Below are positions 1 through 11,982 of a stretch of DNA of 64,000 nt, one piece after another (the first letter of the stretch is position 1; every line of letters begins with the position of its first letter). The stretch is taken from NCBI GenBank assembly GCA_002270565.1, contig NQMI01000192.1, positions 1-64,000 of the forward strand, read 5' to 3'. The DNA comes from Stenocarpella maydis. Lineage: Eukaryota > Ascomycota > Sordariomycetes > Diaporthales > Diaporthaceae. Under the pieces are notes generated by a model. The model made no database searches. It had not been told where the DNA came from and was given only the letters and a program-made list of their open reading frames with translations. The position numbers and the translations under genes were made by a program.

Positions 1-334
1 GGGGGGGGATTTCGTCCACCACGGAGTCTATGGCCTTCCGCACTGCTTCTGGGTCTGAAACATCCACCTTGTATGCCTTGGCCCTGACGCCGAGTGCCTT
101 GGACAGGGCCTCCCCTTTGGATATCGCGGCGTCGTTGCTGTTGTACCAGAGGGCGACGTCAGCGCCTGCCTCTGCCATGGCTTCGGTTGCTGCGTATCCA
201 ATTCCATCTGAGGCACCGTTGACAACCACTACACGGCCTTTGAGGCTGAACTGTTCGAACACATTGGATGGAATATCGGGAACCGGCTTCGGGTCACGTG
301 GCGCGGCCGCCACTTCTTCGATCGTCATAGACAT
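1..334 (-). CDS. Short-chain dehydrogenase/reductase, 5' part only
   Basis: The minus strand reads from an ATG at 334 to the window edge. The protein starts MSMTIEEVAAAP and has a Rossmann nucleotide-binding start: a VVVVNGASDGIGYAATEAM segment, equal to the TGxxxGxG motif of SDR enzymes with N in place of the first T. It is followed by ALWYNSNDAA and KVDVSDPEAV, the usual cofactor-specificity and NAD(P)-contact strands. About 110 residues are visible; the YxxxK catalytic part lies outside the window. The N-terminal extension and the WYNS segment resemble the NADP-dependent sorbose/xylulose reductase (Sou1-like) branch, but the substrate cannot be fixed from this part. A second Met at 328 is a possible alternative start. 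The gene is divergent from the phospholipase-like gene at 1000. Confidence 0.85.
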   Translation of the reverse strand, partial: MSMTIEEVAAAPRDPKPVPDIPSNVFEQFSLKGRVVVVNGASDGIGYAATEAMAEAGADVALWYNSNDAAISKGEALSKALGVRAKAYKVDVSDPEAVRKAIDSVVDEIPP

Positions 335-999
335 CTTGGACTGTTAGGCGGAGAGTGCACTCTGGCCAGAGGGCTACAGGCTATGGGGTCACAACTGCTA
401 ATCAAGGGGCTCCAGGAGACAAGTGTCGGGCTCTGTCCGATGAGACTGTGATTCATCGATCTCCGGTGAAGTCTTGTATCAACGTTGGACTGCCACTAAG
501 TAAGTTACACCACAGTTGTTCCGGTGGGGAAGCGGTTAACTGTTCGTCGCGTCTCGGGGCCTATTAGGCCGGTGCCGATCTTCAACCGAGGCCGCCTTTA
601 GACATGATTTTCTCTGAACTCCTCTGCGTCGACTCTTTTTCAGCACTACAATTGCTTTGAATTGACTTGTACTGGCAGCTTTCCAAGCGCTCTGCCAAAG
701 CCACTATGAGCTTTCAACCAGCCAAAACAGTTCTCAAGCCGCGCCTCAAGCCTCAAGCCCCAGGTTGCTGACAGCTCTCACCTGAGGCATGCATGCATGT
801 TCCTAGTGAACACTAAATAAATACCGACCCCAGCAGTTAAAGACCCTGGCGGATTACCTACCTGAAAATTGCAAAAATTAGGTAGGTAAATAAACGACCC
901 AATCAACCCCCCCCCCCCCGACGCCAATACCAACCTATTTTAATCTCTTTACCTCTACTGACGTCTGATTCTAACGAGCAACCTAACTTAATCTGCACC
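335..999. promoter_or_regulatory. Divergent intergenic region between SDR and PLC-like genes
   Basis: These 665 bases separate two divergently transcribed genes, so both promoters must lie here. An AT-rich patch at about 810-905, including a CTAAATAAATACC stretch, is the best TATA-like area for the rightward gene. A C10 run sits at about 907-919. I see no gene or RNA in it. Confidence 0.4.
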
Positions 1000-2145
1000 A
1001 TGAGAGCCGCTCTCATCATCATTGCCAGCTGGGTCAGCGGCATTGCTCTGGCCGGCAGCATTGAATTCCCACCCAATGCGACCGAGATATTTGGCCCGTT
1101 CATTCGTGACAACGGAACACTTGCGACGTGGATGTCGAGGTACCCGGACGAAACACCGCTGCAGCTGATGAACATCCCAGGAACGCACGACTCCGCGACC
1201 TGGAACTACACGCAAGCTACCCAGGATGCCTTGGCCAATGTCACAGCAGGAGACGGCGAGTCGATGTACCCACCAGAGGTCTTCCGCTGCCAGAGTGCCA
1301 GCATCATCAAATCCCTGAACGCCGGCGTGCGGTTCTTCGACCTGCGGTTTGCCCTGGATCCAACGGGCACAAAGCTTGTGTTCTGGCACTCCCAGGCCCT
1401 GATGTCTGAACGGGCGACGGTGGGCGATGTTGTTACTGCCTTCTACTACTGGTTGGGCCTACACCCCTCGGAAGCAGTGATTCTCTCGTTCCAGTATGAA
1501 GGATCTACGATGGCCAATGCGGCTTTCAACACCACTGTTCAGCACATGATCTTCGACATTCTAAATTCGACCACTGCAGCCCGGTTCATTGAGCAAACCC
1601 ACGGTGCGTTGCCCACACTCGGCGCGGCACGCGGAAAAGCCGTGCTACTCAGGCGCTTTGACCTGGACGAGCTCCTAGACGAGTACGAGGCCGCACTGCC
1701 TGGCCTGCACCTTTCGCCGGGCCTGTGGGCAGACGACAGCAAGTCGGCGTCCTTGACATATAACACGGCGCTGAATCTCACCGCCTACATCGAGGACTAC
1801 TACGAACCGAGCGATCTAGGGGCCAACTCTACGGCGGCAGCAAACATCGCAGCCAAGGTTAACGCCACGGTGTCACACATGGAGATGGCAGCTTCAGAGA
1901 ATATCGATGACGGCGGGAGCCTGTTCATCACCTTTGCCTCGGCGGAACACATTACCGCTGTGCCAGTCCCTGTGACGCCGCAGGTCATGGCCCTGGGCAT
2001 GAATGACTCATCTAAGCCCCTAGGAGGAGTGAATCAACAGATCTACCCTGTAATCAAGGGTTTGGCCAGACGAAGAATGGGCATTGTGGTTGTGGACTTC
2101 TGGGACGAGCCAAGGGACTTGGTAAGTAGCATGCTAGGCCTGTAG
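1000..2145 (+). CDS. Secreted PLC-like phosphodiesterase (PI-PLC X-domain type)
   Basis: A single exon of 381 aa. The first about 18 residues (MRAALIIIASWVSGIALAG) form a signal peptide, so the protein should enter the secretory pathway; many NxS/T sites (NGT, NYT, NVT, NTT, NST, NLT, NAT) support this. PI-PLC X-like marks follow: a GTHDS motif near residue 61 carrying the first catalytic His, then GVRFFDLRFA and a VFWHSQALM segment where the second His is expected. The C-terminal VVVDFWDEP closes the TIM-barrel type fold. Fungal proteins of this family lack the C2/PH domains of signalling PLCs and resemble bacterial one-domain PI-PLC; the substrate is not known. A GTAAGT at about 2119 lies inside the final codons, so an alternative spliced 3' end is possible, but the unspliced end (DLVSSMLGL) fits the family. 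Confidence 0.82.
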   Translation: MRAALIIIASWVSGIALAGSIEFPPNATEIFGPFIRDNGTLATWMSRYPDETPLQLMNIPGTHDSATWNYTQATQDALANVTAGDGESMYPPEVFRCQSASIIKSLNAGVRFFDLRFALDPTGTKLVFWHSQALMSERATVGDVVTAFYYWLGLHPSEAVILSFQYEGSTMANAAFNTTVQHMIFDILNSTTAARFIEQTHGALPTLGAARGKAVLLRRFDLDELLDEYEAALPGLHLSPGLWADDSKSASLTYNTALNLTAYIEDYYEPSDLGANSTAAANIAAKVNATVSHMEMAASENIDDGGSLFITFASAEHITAVPVPVTPQVMALGMNDSSKPLGGVNQQIYPVIKGLARRRMGIVVVDFWDEPRDLVSSMLGL

Positions 2146-2891
2146 CCTGCCTCGGGGGGCTATGATGGTTAGCATGGAACAGTAATTGTACAAGTAAGTT
2201 GGCTGTTTCAGATGGGCAACCATACCATGGCACCGCAGTGCCGATGTGAATGATGCGAACTGCTTTGAACCGAAATCTGCAATTTCCTCTGATATATCGA
2301 ATTGTGATTGTCTTCTGCATCAACAGACCTCTGCCCTGACGCCACAGCCGACGAGTGGGGCGTGGAAGCTCGCTACCACGTGCACGTGGGTTGCATTTAA
2401 ATGGACTTTCAATGCTGCTGGAATTCGTGCTTTTCACATGCCAGGACTCCGCTGCCGAGAGAAGCGTCTCGGTACTCGGTACTCCTCTACGCTACAGTGT
2501 ACTCTGTAGCCCTCGGAGCATACATTTGTATGTAAAGTGGCTCTTCGCTGCAATACTTGTCAGGATTTTCGCCAGTCGACCTGCACAAATCCCAGGGTCT
2601 CGATTGCTCGACTCGACGTTCGCGTCCACATGATCGTCATTGGCCCCGGCGGGGGTCTCAGACCCCCCCCCGGGCGGGAGCCCACTCCGGAAAGCTTCTT
2701 GTTTGGTCCGAGGCGCTCATTGCGTCCCCACTTCCCTCACCGACTTCAACGGCCCCCCATGCAGCCAAAACCATCAATCCCACTCCCACCCGCTCACACT
2801 GATCAACTGTGCCCGTCCGGTCGGATCTGTTGGGACCAAGCTAGATGTCCACCATCCAACACGCACACGGGCCGCCACCACCTGAAGGAGA
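2146..2891. other. Intergenic region
   Basis: No convincing gene. It contains short degenerate copies of a TACTC(C/G)GTA-like motif at about 2470-2510 and C/G-rich runs at about 2660-2690. Open frames here have no protein-like composition. The promoter of the CorA-like gene should lie in its right half. Confidence 0.4.
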
Positions 2892-4718
2892 ATGGGTGAC
2901 TTGATCGACTCGCTGTTCCAACGACAATGTTGTATGAATCAAGACCCCAACGGCGACCTCGGCTGGCCCGAAAAACAACACGGTCCTGAAGTGACCATCC
3001 TCGAAGTCGGGGGCCGCAGACCCGTTGGTGAGTACTACCCATGAGACCCCTGCGCACGTTTCTCTGGGCGCTGGTTCTGACTGGGGAGAAACTTAGGTTC
3101 GTACCTGTGCCGGAGCCCACAGGAGCTGAGGCGCTACCTGGACCGGCGCAGCGACGAGGACGATGACCCATTCCGGGATGAGCCTACTGTGAGGAGGCCT
3201 GCGACCCTCAGGCTATTGTGAGCCACCGCCTCTATCTGTCATGTCACTGCCACATTTGCCAGGCCACCGCATCCTAACACCACTCCAGCTTCATCCCCTA
3301 TTCCGACGATGGCGGCAGCGAAAAGTCGCCCTTCTCCCAGAAACCCTCAGGGGTGAGCTTTGCAAAGCTCTTGTGCGAGAAGGCTGGGTTTGCCCTGGGT
3401 TCTGGAGACGGCTGCGATGACAGCGACGACGGTGGGTGGGTCTCGCCGTCGGGCTCGCCTCGCCAGACAGCAGTGATGGCCTGCTCAAGGGACACACCGA
3501 CCGGGCTCGACAGGATAGACGAGGATTCCGAGACGGAAGTAGAGCGTGAAGGTTGGCGAACCCCTCGGCGCGCTCGTCATATCAGCCAGCTTACCTCCCC
3601 CTTGCAGCTGATTTCAGGCAGAGCTGGATCTGGGAGGCACGATATATACGGTCCACTACGCAGGCCCTGGCAGACCACGACGCCACGACATATTTCTGTA
3701 TAAACTTCCCCAAGGTATTACAGAAGCGCATATCGGATGCGATCCACAGCCTGACGGCTCTGGCCAAGAATCCGCTTTTCCTGGACACACTTATAATCGA
3801 CGAAGTCATAGCGTTCTACCGCGACGCGATCAAGAGACACCGGGGTCAGCTCCTGGCCCTTGTGAGTCTGCTGTCCCACATCTCGTGCCCTAGGCTTTGG
3901 CCTCCTTCCGATCCGGGCCGGCCCATCGCAGCGAAGTATAATTCTGCCGTTTGCTAACATCCGGTCCCAGAATGATGATGAGTCCAGCAGCACCGACCTG
4001 TCTATAAAGCTCGAGGAGCTCGCCACGCACTGGCGCACGATACTGAGGGACATACAGGACATGCGGGCGCATATCCACCACCTCCGGACCGTGGCCGACT
4101 CCAGGTCATCTCCAAGGCAGGGGGAGACGTCAGCTCCGCACCAGGATGCCAAATACCCGAGGCACACGCGCCAGAGGTCAAGCGACGTCTTCGGCCCACC
4201 CGCCACGGAGATCCTGCAGCTGCAGCTCTCGACCTGCGACTTCTGGGCCCGCTGCGTCAACATGTACCTTGAGCGGACGACGAACCGCATCAAGAACTCG
4301 GTAGGTAATACATCCGCGCAGAAAAGAACAAGAAAAAAAAATTGGCAAGACCTGTCAGGGGAGCTGGCGCCCACGCGCGCACACAATCTCACACACTAAC
4401 GACATAAAATCAACCCAGCAGACCTACCGCATGAGCAAGACCATCCCCCTCCGGCGCCGGGGGTCCCTCCCACAGCTGAACCGGCGCCTGAGCAACTTTA
4501 CCATAGAGGTGGCCGTCCACATCCAGCGCAACAGCGCCTCGGTCTCGACGCTCGCCATGTCCTTCCTCAGCACCGTCTTCTTCAGCCCGGACGGCCTGCT
4601 CTTCGCCCTCGTCAACTGGTGGTGGATCATCGCCACCCTCCTGCTGCCGCTAACCTTCGTCATCATGCACCTCTGGTTCGAGACCTTGGCCGCTAATGTC
4701 GGCCTGCTGCGCCGTGGC

Positions 4719-4749
<31 letters not shown>

Positions 4750-4853
4750 GCAGGAGGAAGGACCTGGGCCGAGGCACGCGGCTGGGCGGTGTGGCTGAGG
4801 ATGGGGAGGAGGGGCGTGACGGAGAGGACGAGGAGGGTGATGCATTAGATTGA
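2892..4853 (+). CDS. CorA-like integral membrane protein, six exons
   Basis: Exons read 2892-3027, 3097-3217, 3289-3545, 3608-3861, 3971-4300 and 4419(or 4422)-4853, with GT-AG borders and CTAAC branch sites before two acceptors. Frames join to give about 510 aa. The third donor could also be 3552. The middle part (RQSWIWEARYIRSTTQ, FPKVLQKRISDAIHSL, HWRTILRDIQDMRAHI) is helical, like the cytoplasmic domain of fungal CorA-like proteins. Near the C-terminus are two hydrophobic segments, STLAMSFLSTVFF and WWWIIATLLLPLTFVIMHLWF, at the place of the CorA TM pair; the Mg-channel GMN motif is absent. The tail has a poly-Gly run encoded by GGC repeats (about 4717-4752) and an acidic end. Fungi carry many such proteins without proven transport. 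The gene converges on sconB. Confidence 0.72.
4717..4752 (+). repeat. GGC triplet repeat coding poly-glycine
   Basis: A run of GGC-type triplets inside the last exon of the CorA-like gene encodes a Gly-rich stretch just after the second membrane segment. Such runs change length easily. Confidence 0.85.
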
Positions 4854-5776
4854 TATCTGGTGGATTTCCCTGGACAAGAGACGTTGGAGGGGGTGCGAGT
4901 GCTGATGCTTGAATTGGGCGGGCTTTTTGATAGGGGACACAGTCCCCTTACAACAGTCCCCTTAGAGGCCGTTGCTCAGCATTTCTAAAACACCTGGAGC
5001 TTTGCATATATTGAGCGGTCTTTTGACCTTTGCGATCCGGGAAGCATTACTCATAGCATGTTGTGACGCGGGCGGGAGTGTTTTATTTGCGCAGCATATG
5101 CGGGCAACAGTAAACCTTGGTCGAATCGCCTGCTATGTCACGCCAGACAGAAGGGCCATGGAGATGGGCATCCTGAATTGATTTTCTCAGGCGTTTGGGG
5201 GGCATCAATAGCATGGCTTTGAAGAGTTTGACTGGCCTTCTCTGACCTCCCTCTTGTGAATCTTCTGTGTCCAGTTCTCTTACTATTGGTCCGAAAAGGA
5301 AAGCCTTGGAGCAATGCATATCGGCTTGGACTTCTACCTGGGTTTGGGTTAGCTTTTCTCCGTGCTTATCAGTACCGCTATACCTCTGTGGTATTCTTCA
5401 ACAATTGTCACAAAGTGAAGTAATGAACAGTTGAGGGCTTGGTTCATGCTTAGATCCATGAAATTGCTACAAGCTGTCAACGGGGCAGCCGTGCCTGGAA
5501 ATTCTCGGGAGTCCCCCAATAATAAAAATCCCTGAAATGTCCAAACGCCATGAAAATGCTTCGATCCAGGGTTGTTTTTTTCTTTTCGTGCCGGCCTCCT
5601 TTCCGTAATACTATTTTTTTGGACCGCCAATTTTTGGCCGGATACACATGTTGCTGAAACCCCCCTTGCGCCGTATCCTATGCTACCTGCGCCGTGTCCT
5701 GCTAGCTTCCAAGCCAATCAGAGTGGTATAAGTGCGCCCCCAAAACTGTCAATCAATGCTCCCCTTATCTTCAACA
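4854..5776. other. Convergent intergenic region with small inverted and direct repeats
   Basis: This is the space between two genes that face each other. At 4933-4947 GGGGAC-ACA-GTCCCC can form a 6-bp hairpin. The unit CAGTCCCCTTA occurs twice, near 4940 and 4954. AGTCCCCTTAC equals the first 11 bases of the pogo-like element at 16754, so this may be a transposon-end remnant. No gene is supported. Confidence 0.45.
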
Positions 5777-8127
5777 TCATTGTGACGAGGGCTCACCTGG
5801 GCTGGTGGATCGTCGGCACCCATCACTCAGCTTGAAATTATATAACCTCACTTCTCCATCTTCACTCCCCGACGCCATCAGGGCGTCTGACACGGCGACC
5901 GACGTCACCGGGCCAGTGTGGCCAGCGAAGGTCCCGGTGCACCGGCCGGATCTTGGGTCCCACGTCTTGACTAGGCTGTCATTCGCCCCGGTCACCATGC
6001 GGAGAGTGTCGCACTCCACAGACCAGATACCCTCGAGATGGCCCCACTGGTTGCGGATCACGCGGCCAGTCGAGCTGTCCCACAACTTCAGAGAGGCATC
6101 GAGCCCGCCCGACAAGATGTACCGAGCAGGCAGAGGCCGATCGGGCTGGTCAACGAATCCAGGCCCATAAGAAGCGCGCAGCTCCAGCTCAGGATTGCTG
6201 GGGCCGGAATCAGCGTGCCCTGGTGCTGGCGACGAGCTATGCCCACTGGAGACAGACATTGTCTCGGTGTGGTCTTGGCCAGCAGTAGCAGGGTCCTCGT
6301 CAGGTTCAAAGTCTGCCGGCAGCCCCAGTACTTGCTGCACATGCCCGACGTGGCCAACGAACTTGCGGATAATCTCGCGGGTATCGAGGTCCCAGAGGAC
6401 GACAGTGCAGTCGTCTGATGCGGACAACAAGGTGCGGCTGTTCGCGTCGACCTTGACGTTGTTGACCCAGTCTTCGTGGTGCTTCAGGCAAAAGGTCGCT
6501 CCGTTCGAAAAGTTGTACACTCGGATCGTATGATCAATGCTGCCAGTGGCGACCAGCTCGTCCTGGAAGTGCACGGAGATGACGCCCTCCGAATTGGGAG
6601 AAATTGTTCGCATGCACTGGCCTGTACGCCAGTTCCAGACCTTGACACTCCCGTCAAGGCTGGCGCTGAATAGCTTGGTATCATCCATCTGGAGAGCGCG
6701 GATTCCTCGCGTGTGTCCTTTCAATGTTCGCACTTCTTTACCACTTTCCAGGTTCCAGATCTTTATCGTGTTGTCGTACGAGCCGGTGGCGAGCGTCGTG
6801 TCATCCCAGATCTGCAGGCACGTGACTCCATTGGTATGACCCTTGAAGGTCCTGAGAGAGTACCGCATCAGCTTCCAGTTGACCCCGATCTGCCAGCGAT
6901 CCCGGTAGACATCCTTCCAGGGGCGTCTGTGCTTAACGGCGTCTGAGCCAGAGCCGACCATAGAGACACACTGGCGCTTCGAAGGCGCATCTTCTGTTGA
7001 TGGGCTGGCGTTTCTTTTGGGAGACGCAGGCGTCTTGGGCATGTTTGGCAGAGGCAGTGTGGGCGGCGACAGAGGCATGACGCGTTCAGATGGCCCCTTC
7101 CTCTGGCTCGCGGCGAGACGCCGTTGGCGGGTCCAGTTGCGCAGCCTGTTGCGCTCGAGCAGAGGCAAACCCCACCCACATTTTGTGCACTTCCTATCAA
7201 TGTGTTGCTCGCACATGCGGTGCCAGACGGCATCGTCATCCGCCAGGACTCGCCAGTGGCGGGATACTTGGGCCGCCTTGCAGAGAGATACCGTGTCGAG
7301 CGAGGACAGGATCTTGATGGAGATCTCGTTGGGCAGTGCGGAAATGAAATCGATCCTGAGCTGGGACTGGACCTCGCGAGATACAAGGCTTAATTGAGGG
7401 AAGCAGGACGACGACAAGATGCCCTGGATCATCAATTCTCTATGCTTGGACGGCGCAGCAGAAAAGAGGCTCCAGACGTGGGTAATTGCCTGTTGGTCCG
7501 CCTGGGGTAGCTTCTCGAGTTCCTGTATCAGGGTCAGTACTAGGACTTGTGCTCCGCCGTCGCAGGATGTCACTGGGCGGGCGGGCGGGAGAGGCGTGCC
7601 TGTGGGTTTTGGCCATTTTGTTCTCGTCGGCAGCCTTCCGACATTTCGAGTCCGGTCGATGTCGGTAGCAGTACACAATGTACAACAGACCACAGGTAGG
7701 CTGATTCGATCTTGGACACAGGAGAGTACAAGTTGGGGACATGTTCCCTGAGAAAGGGAGTAACGGTCTGACCCACCAGGCTGGACGACATGTTGACGAG
7801 GCGGGACTTGTCCTCCTGCTCTTCCTCTGGGCGTCTCCGGTCGCAGTTTAGGTTGTTGTTGAATTTTGTGCTGTTGAGCTTGGAAGCAGCCTCTGCCTCG
7901 CCGTCCTCGGTGTGCGGCGGGCTCGTGGGGAACCGTGGGCGGGTGTCAGGGCGGCTGTGACCTGGATTGGTAGCGCCATCCGGGCGCGGGGAGGCGTCAT
8001 TATCCTGCGAGGCACGACGTGGAATGGCCGTCAGAGAAGTGGATGGAGGCTCCATGGTATTTGTGCCAGAAGCCCAGGTTGGGGATCGGTCGTGCAGGAC
8101 AGGGGCCGCGGGGACGATCCTGTCCAA
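5777..8127 (-). CDS. sconB: SconB/Met30-type F-box and WD40 protein, sulfur metabolite repression
   Basis: This is the substrate receptor of an SCF ubiquitin ligase that in Neurospora (scon-2), Aspergillus (sconB) and yeast (MET30) controls the sulfur-assimilation activator. The main exon (to about 7522) has the conserved HVWSLFSAAPSKHRELM block, an F-box (FISALPNEISIKILSSLDTVSLCKAAQVSRHW), the family signature CEQHIDRKCTKCGWGLPLLER, a basic linker and seven WD40 repeats (for example GHTNGVTCLQIWDD, SGSEDGEVRLYNF). The N-terminal exon (8127 to about 7720; alternative ATG 8055) carries QTVTPFLREHVPNLYSP. A middle piece, YCYRHRPDSKCRKAADENKMAK, lies in a third frame at about 7605-7672. GT-AG segments at 7701-7719 and 7540-7573 would restore the frame but are only 19 and 34 nt long. 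So the gene is certain; its 5' structure is not, and base errors or indels are possible. Confidence 0.88.
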
Positions 8128-11100
8128 TACTCTCTGGAGTGGACTGGGCCAGTTGTCGGATTATGCTTCCATTGGAGAGGCCTGCAGCAGGGACCGGACA
8201 ACACAGAGATACGTAGTCGAGACGGTATGAGATCGGTACAGCTGGATATGGCGTGCTGGGAGGGCAGGGGGTGACCGGTTCCGGCTGGGCGTCATATGGG
8301 AGAGTAGAGCTGGCCAGTGAGCAAGGGAATGAAACCCGTATCCTGCCTCGGGATAACTCTCTCTGCTGGTGCGGCGGGCGTGCTGGCCGTCTGCAGCCCT
8401 CTGGGGAGGAAGGAAGCAGCAGGCAGTATAGTACTATTATGATTTGGCTAGGCAGTCAAGGTGATGCTTATGCCCGAGCTTCGGGCACGCAATGGTCGAG
8501 GCTGTATTCCGCAATCAGGAGGCGGCCAGCCAGACTGGGCTGTGCGCGCTTGTATCGACTTCGTGACGCAGACGCAGACGCAGCGCCTTGTCCCTGCCCC
8601 GTGCTTGACCCTGGCCTTGTCCTTGATCTTGTGCCTTGGACCGCGGTCGTGCGAGGTAGATACTTTTTAGACGTCGCCGGTTGTTCCAGAGCATGGGGTT
8701 GAGTCTTAGAAGGGGCCGAGGCAGGGGACCGCAGTGAAGACCAGACGGGTTTGGACCATGTGCGTGTTTGTTCGCGGATTGGGGGGGGGGGGTCCGAGTC
8801 CAGCAGAAGAGTGGATGACTGCGTCGGGTTCCGGGTCGGCAGTGTAGATATCTGGTTGGGATTGCTGGTGGGCGGGCGGTGGATACCTAGGTAAGCATTT
8901 AGGTATTTATCAGCCAGTGCAGGAACAAAAAAGGGGTCGAGGGAGGTGTTGGCCTGCGTCTGCTTCTGCCTCTGCCCTGCGCTCTGCATCTGCAACTTGT
9001 GTGGTGGTGGATGTGGGAATCTGGGCAAGGACAAAGAGAGACTTGGGAGGTGTGCGATGGCGCGGCAAAATGGCGAATTCGCAAGGGGTGGTCGTTGCAG
9101 TACCTAGTGTGCGGAGGACGGGTACCACGGGATCGGGCGGTCGTACAGGCTAGGCAAGTACATTGGATGCAGCAAGGTACCGGGCAGGTATAGGTTACAG
9201 GCGGGGGCGACGAGCCAGTGACGGACGCCTCGGAATCCTACACAGGGCTTCGTACCGTCTACTCCCTGGGAATCCATCACCTGCAACCCTGGCATTCTGC
9301 CCACCCTCTCCCCAGATACACAGTACTAGTACCCGGTACAGAGTATAAAGTCAGGGGTAGTTTATCGACCGCACCGCGCCTTGTTGGGCCTCATCACCAA
9401 CAATACTCAACTCCAAACTGCATCGTCTCTTGCTCTGAACCAACCAGCCGAGGTTGCTCGCTGGTCTTGGGTCTTGCCCTTCTAGCCGTGGCTTTGTCCC
9501 AGCAAGGGCTGATTAGCACGACGGGCTACGACGAGCCACGCCGTGTCACCCCTGGGGGGGGGGGCTTGGACATTTGCTGCTCGCCAGCCCGGATTGCACC
9601 ATCGCCAGCGCTCAGCCGTCCCGTCCAGGCCACACAGGCCCTCGTTCCCAAGGTGTGACCAGCAGCACCCGGTTACTCCTCCTGGCGCGGAGCACACCCC
9701 CCCGGGCCCCTGTTTCCCCGTCCTTCGCACGCAGCACATACATACTCCGTAGTACTCCTCACAGCTGCATCCAGCCCTACCTAGCAACGACTTATTAGAC
9801 TAGTACACTACACAGTACAACATTAGTACTCTAGTGTACATTACGTCCGGATACACCCGGGGAAGAGACTGGGCCCTCTCCCCATCGCCCTGGCCCTCGC
9901 GGCTGCTTGTCAGCTCGCCGGCTTCTCCTGCCTCAGCCGCCGCACGGCCGTGGCATGCAACAGTCGCCGAGCAGCTGTGCTTGGCCCGGGGCCAAAACTC
10001 TGCTTGCAAAGCGAGTCGGAATGTCTCTGCGACGACTTACACGCCTGACGTGACCGCTCCACTTGCAAATTCATGTTCCAAATCACGCCTTGCTCTAGCC
10101 GCTGAGCCGCCCGACCAGCCGCCCCGACACCCGCCGCCTGACATGATCCACCTCGAGGCTCTCGTACCAACAACTGCCGGGAGCCGCCCCTTTGGTCCCG
10201 CCTGCATGTCTGCCCCTGAATGGGTTGTCACCCTTGACGATCTTGTCCGTCTTGTGATATCTGGCAGACATGGGTGACATCCAGCCTCCAGTTCAACAAA
10301 GACATGTGCCAACGATAATGTACCGACCCGGCTGAGGCCAGACTGACCAAGATAGTTGGGCTTGGTGCGCAGGCTCTGGGCCTAAATTACATAACAATTA
10401 GTCTTCTCGAGCGTGTACACCATGGCATCAAATGCAACTATTAGTATTAGCATTGCAGAGAGCCAGACCGGGCCGCCTGTCAATTGCCCCAGTTTCTGGC
10501 CCCACCCCGGACTTCGGCTCCAGAAATGCACCTTCGACCTCGCGGCTCTCAACACTTCTACTCCGTACTGTGGGACGAAGCCGCCCCCCGCTCCGCGAGC
10601 ACGCAATTCCTGTCCTCCGCCTCCGGCCGGCTGCCTGCTCGCCGACAGCCGACCGAGCCGCCGCCGCGGTCGCCTTCACAATTCTTGTATCTCCTACTTG
10701 AGCGATGGCGCCGCCTAGGTCAGATATGGTGGCCATAGGGCCATACTAGCAATGGCCACTGGTGTCGATGGCGCCATCTTTGCACCAGCTTCAGCATCTC
10801 GCTCACGTGACAGGTGCAATATCGCATCCAGCCCCGAGGAGCATTGCGACACCATGCGTCACATGACCGCGTCGACTCTACAAACACGAATGCCTCTTGC
10901 ACACCGACGGCCCCCGGCCGATTTCGCAGAAGCAAACCGAGAACGTATCATCGATGTCAGTTGGGGGCCAGGGGAACCATTCAACGTTTAATCCCACGGG
11001 CTTGGCTCGAGGATCACAGACCGCGGCCTGTGCTGAGCTGTGGCTACCTCTTAACCGTCATGGCGGCCAATCAATGGGCAAGCAACATTGTGTTTCTTTC

Positions 11101-11982
11101 TGCAGCGTCGCAAGAGAAGCCGGTTTCGCCTTGGAGATCTTCCTCGCCCAGCTGCAAGCTGCTGCTCGTTGTCCGCTGAGTGGTGGAATGAGGCCCTGGC
11201 CGGCACGATCCTTCTTCAGGGGAAGCTGGCCAGTCTGATAAGTTCTCAGCCGGCCGTGCCTGGGTGCAGTGCGCTTTGCATCGTCGGGCGCATATACTAT
11301 GTATACAGATGTCGCTCTGGGGCTTTCGAGACGGGTGTCGAAGAGCGTGCACGTCATTCCCCGGGGGCTGACGCAGGGGTCTCCTCATTGAGGCCATAAC
11401 TCTTGGCCCTCACCTATCTGAGGCTGCATGTGATGTCTGGACGGACGCATCGAGCCGGCGGGCTGCCAGACTGCACGTCAGCCAGCCAGTCGGCCTCGGG
11501 GTCAATATCCACTCGACTGAGGCGATGAGGCCAATAGCTTGTTCTTCTACTCCGTACGGTGGGCAATTGTTTATGTGACGAACTACCACGCTGACCTCTG
11601 CCTGCCGGCTGCCAGCCTGGGTGACGACCGGGGGCCAGGCCACCAGATAGCTTGGCCCACCCTCAGCTGCCCTTGATGGCTACCCCACACCTCATCAGAT
11701 GTGGTTCCTATGAATGTGGATATCACATGCACGATCTCTGCTATCGCAGCGGTTAAGACGGCTAGCAGGCAGAGCACCCTCGACTAAAATTAAACCCCCC
11801 AGTATCACCTGCCAAGCTCGCTAGCGCTCCGTGCGGCGTCTGTTTTCTCCTGTGCGAACTATCCCCGCTCCCCCTAAAAAGGGGCACATGCGCCTGGCGG
11901 GAACCCCAAGAGCAGGCCAGAACAAGCAGTTCAGGCGTCTCAACCGCGTACGCGGAGACTGTCTCGATTCCACACATCATCG
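8128..11982. other. Long intergenic region
   Basis: Nearly 4 kb without a supported gene. The open frames on both strands are Pro/Ser/Arg-rich and shift frame with the base composition, with no recognisable domains. The first part holds the sconB promoter, with a CAGACGCAG-type stretch at about 8570 and a G10 run at about 8783. The motif TACTCCGTA appears at 9743-9751, 10559-10567 and 11548-11556, and CG-poor pyrimidine stretches are common. The right end should contain the promoter of the Clr5 gene. Confidence 0.4.

Noticed and set aside
2538..2899. N-terminal extension of the CorA-like gene from the frame before 2892
   Set aside because: The frame at 2537-2899 is different and Pro-rich; the ATG at 2892 starts an open exon whose splice phases all fit.
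8468..9034. 188-codon minus-strand open frame upstream of sconB
   Set aside because: Composition is Pro/Gln/Ser-rich low complexity driven by pyrimidine tracts; no domain and no splice context.
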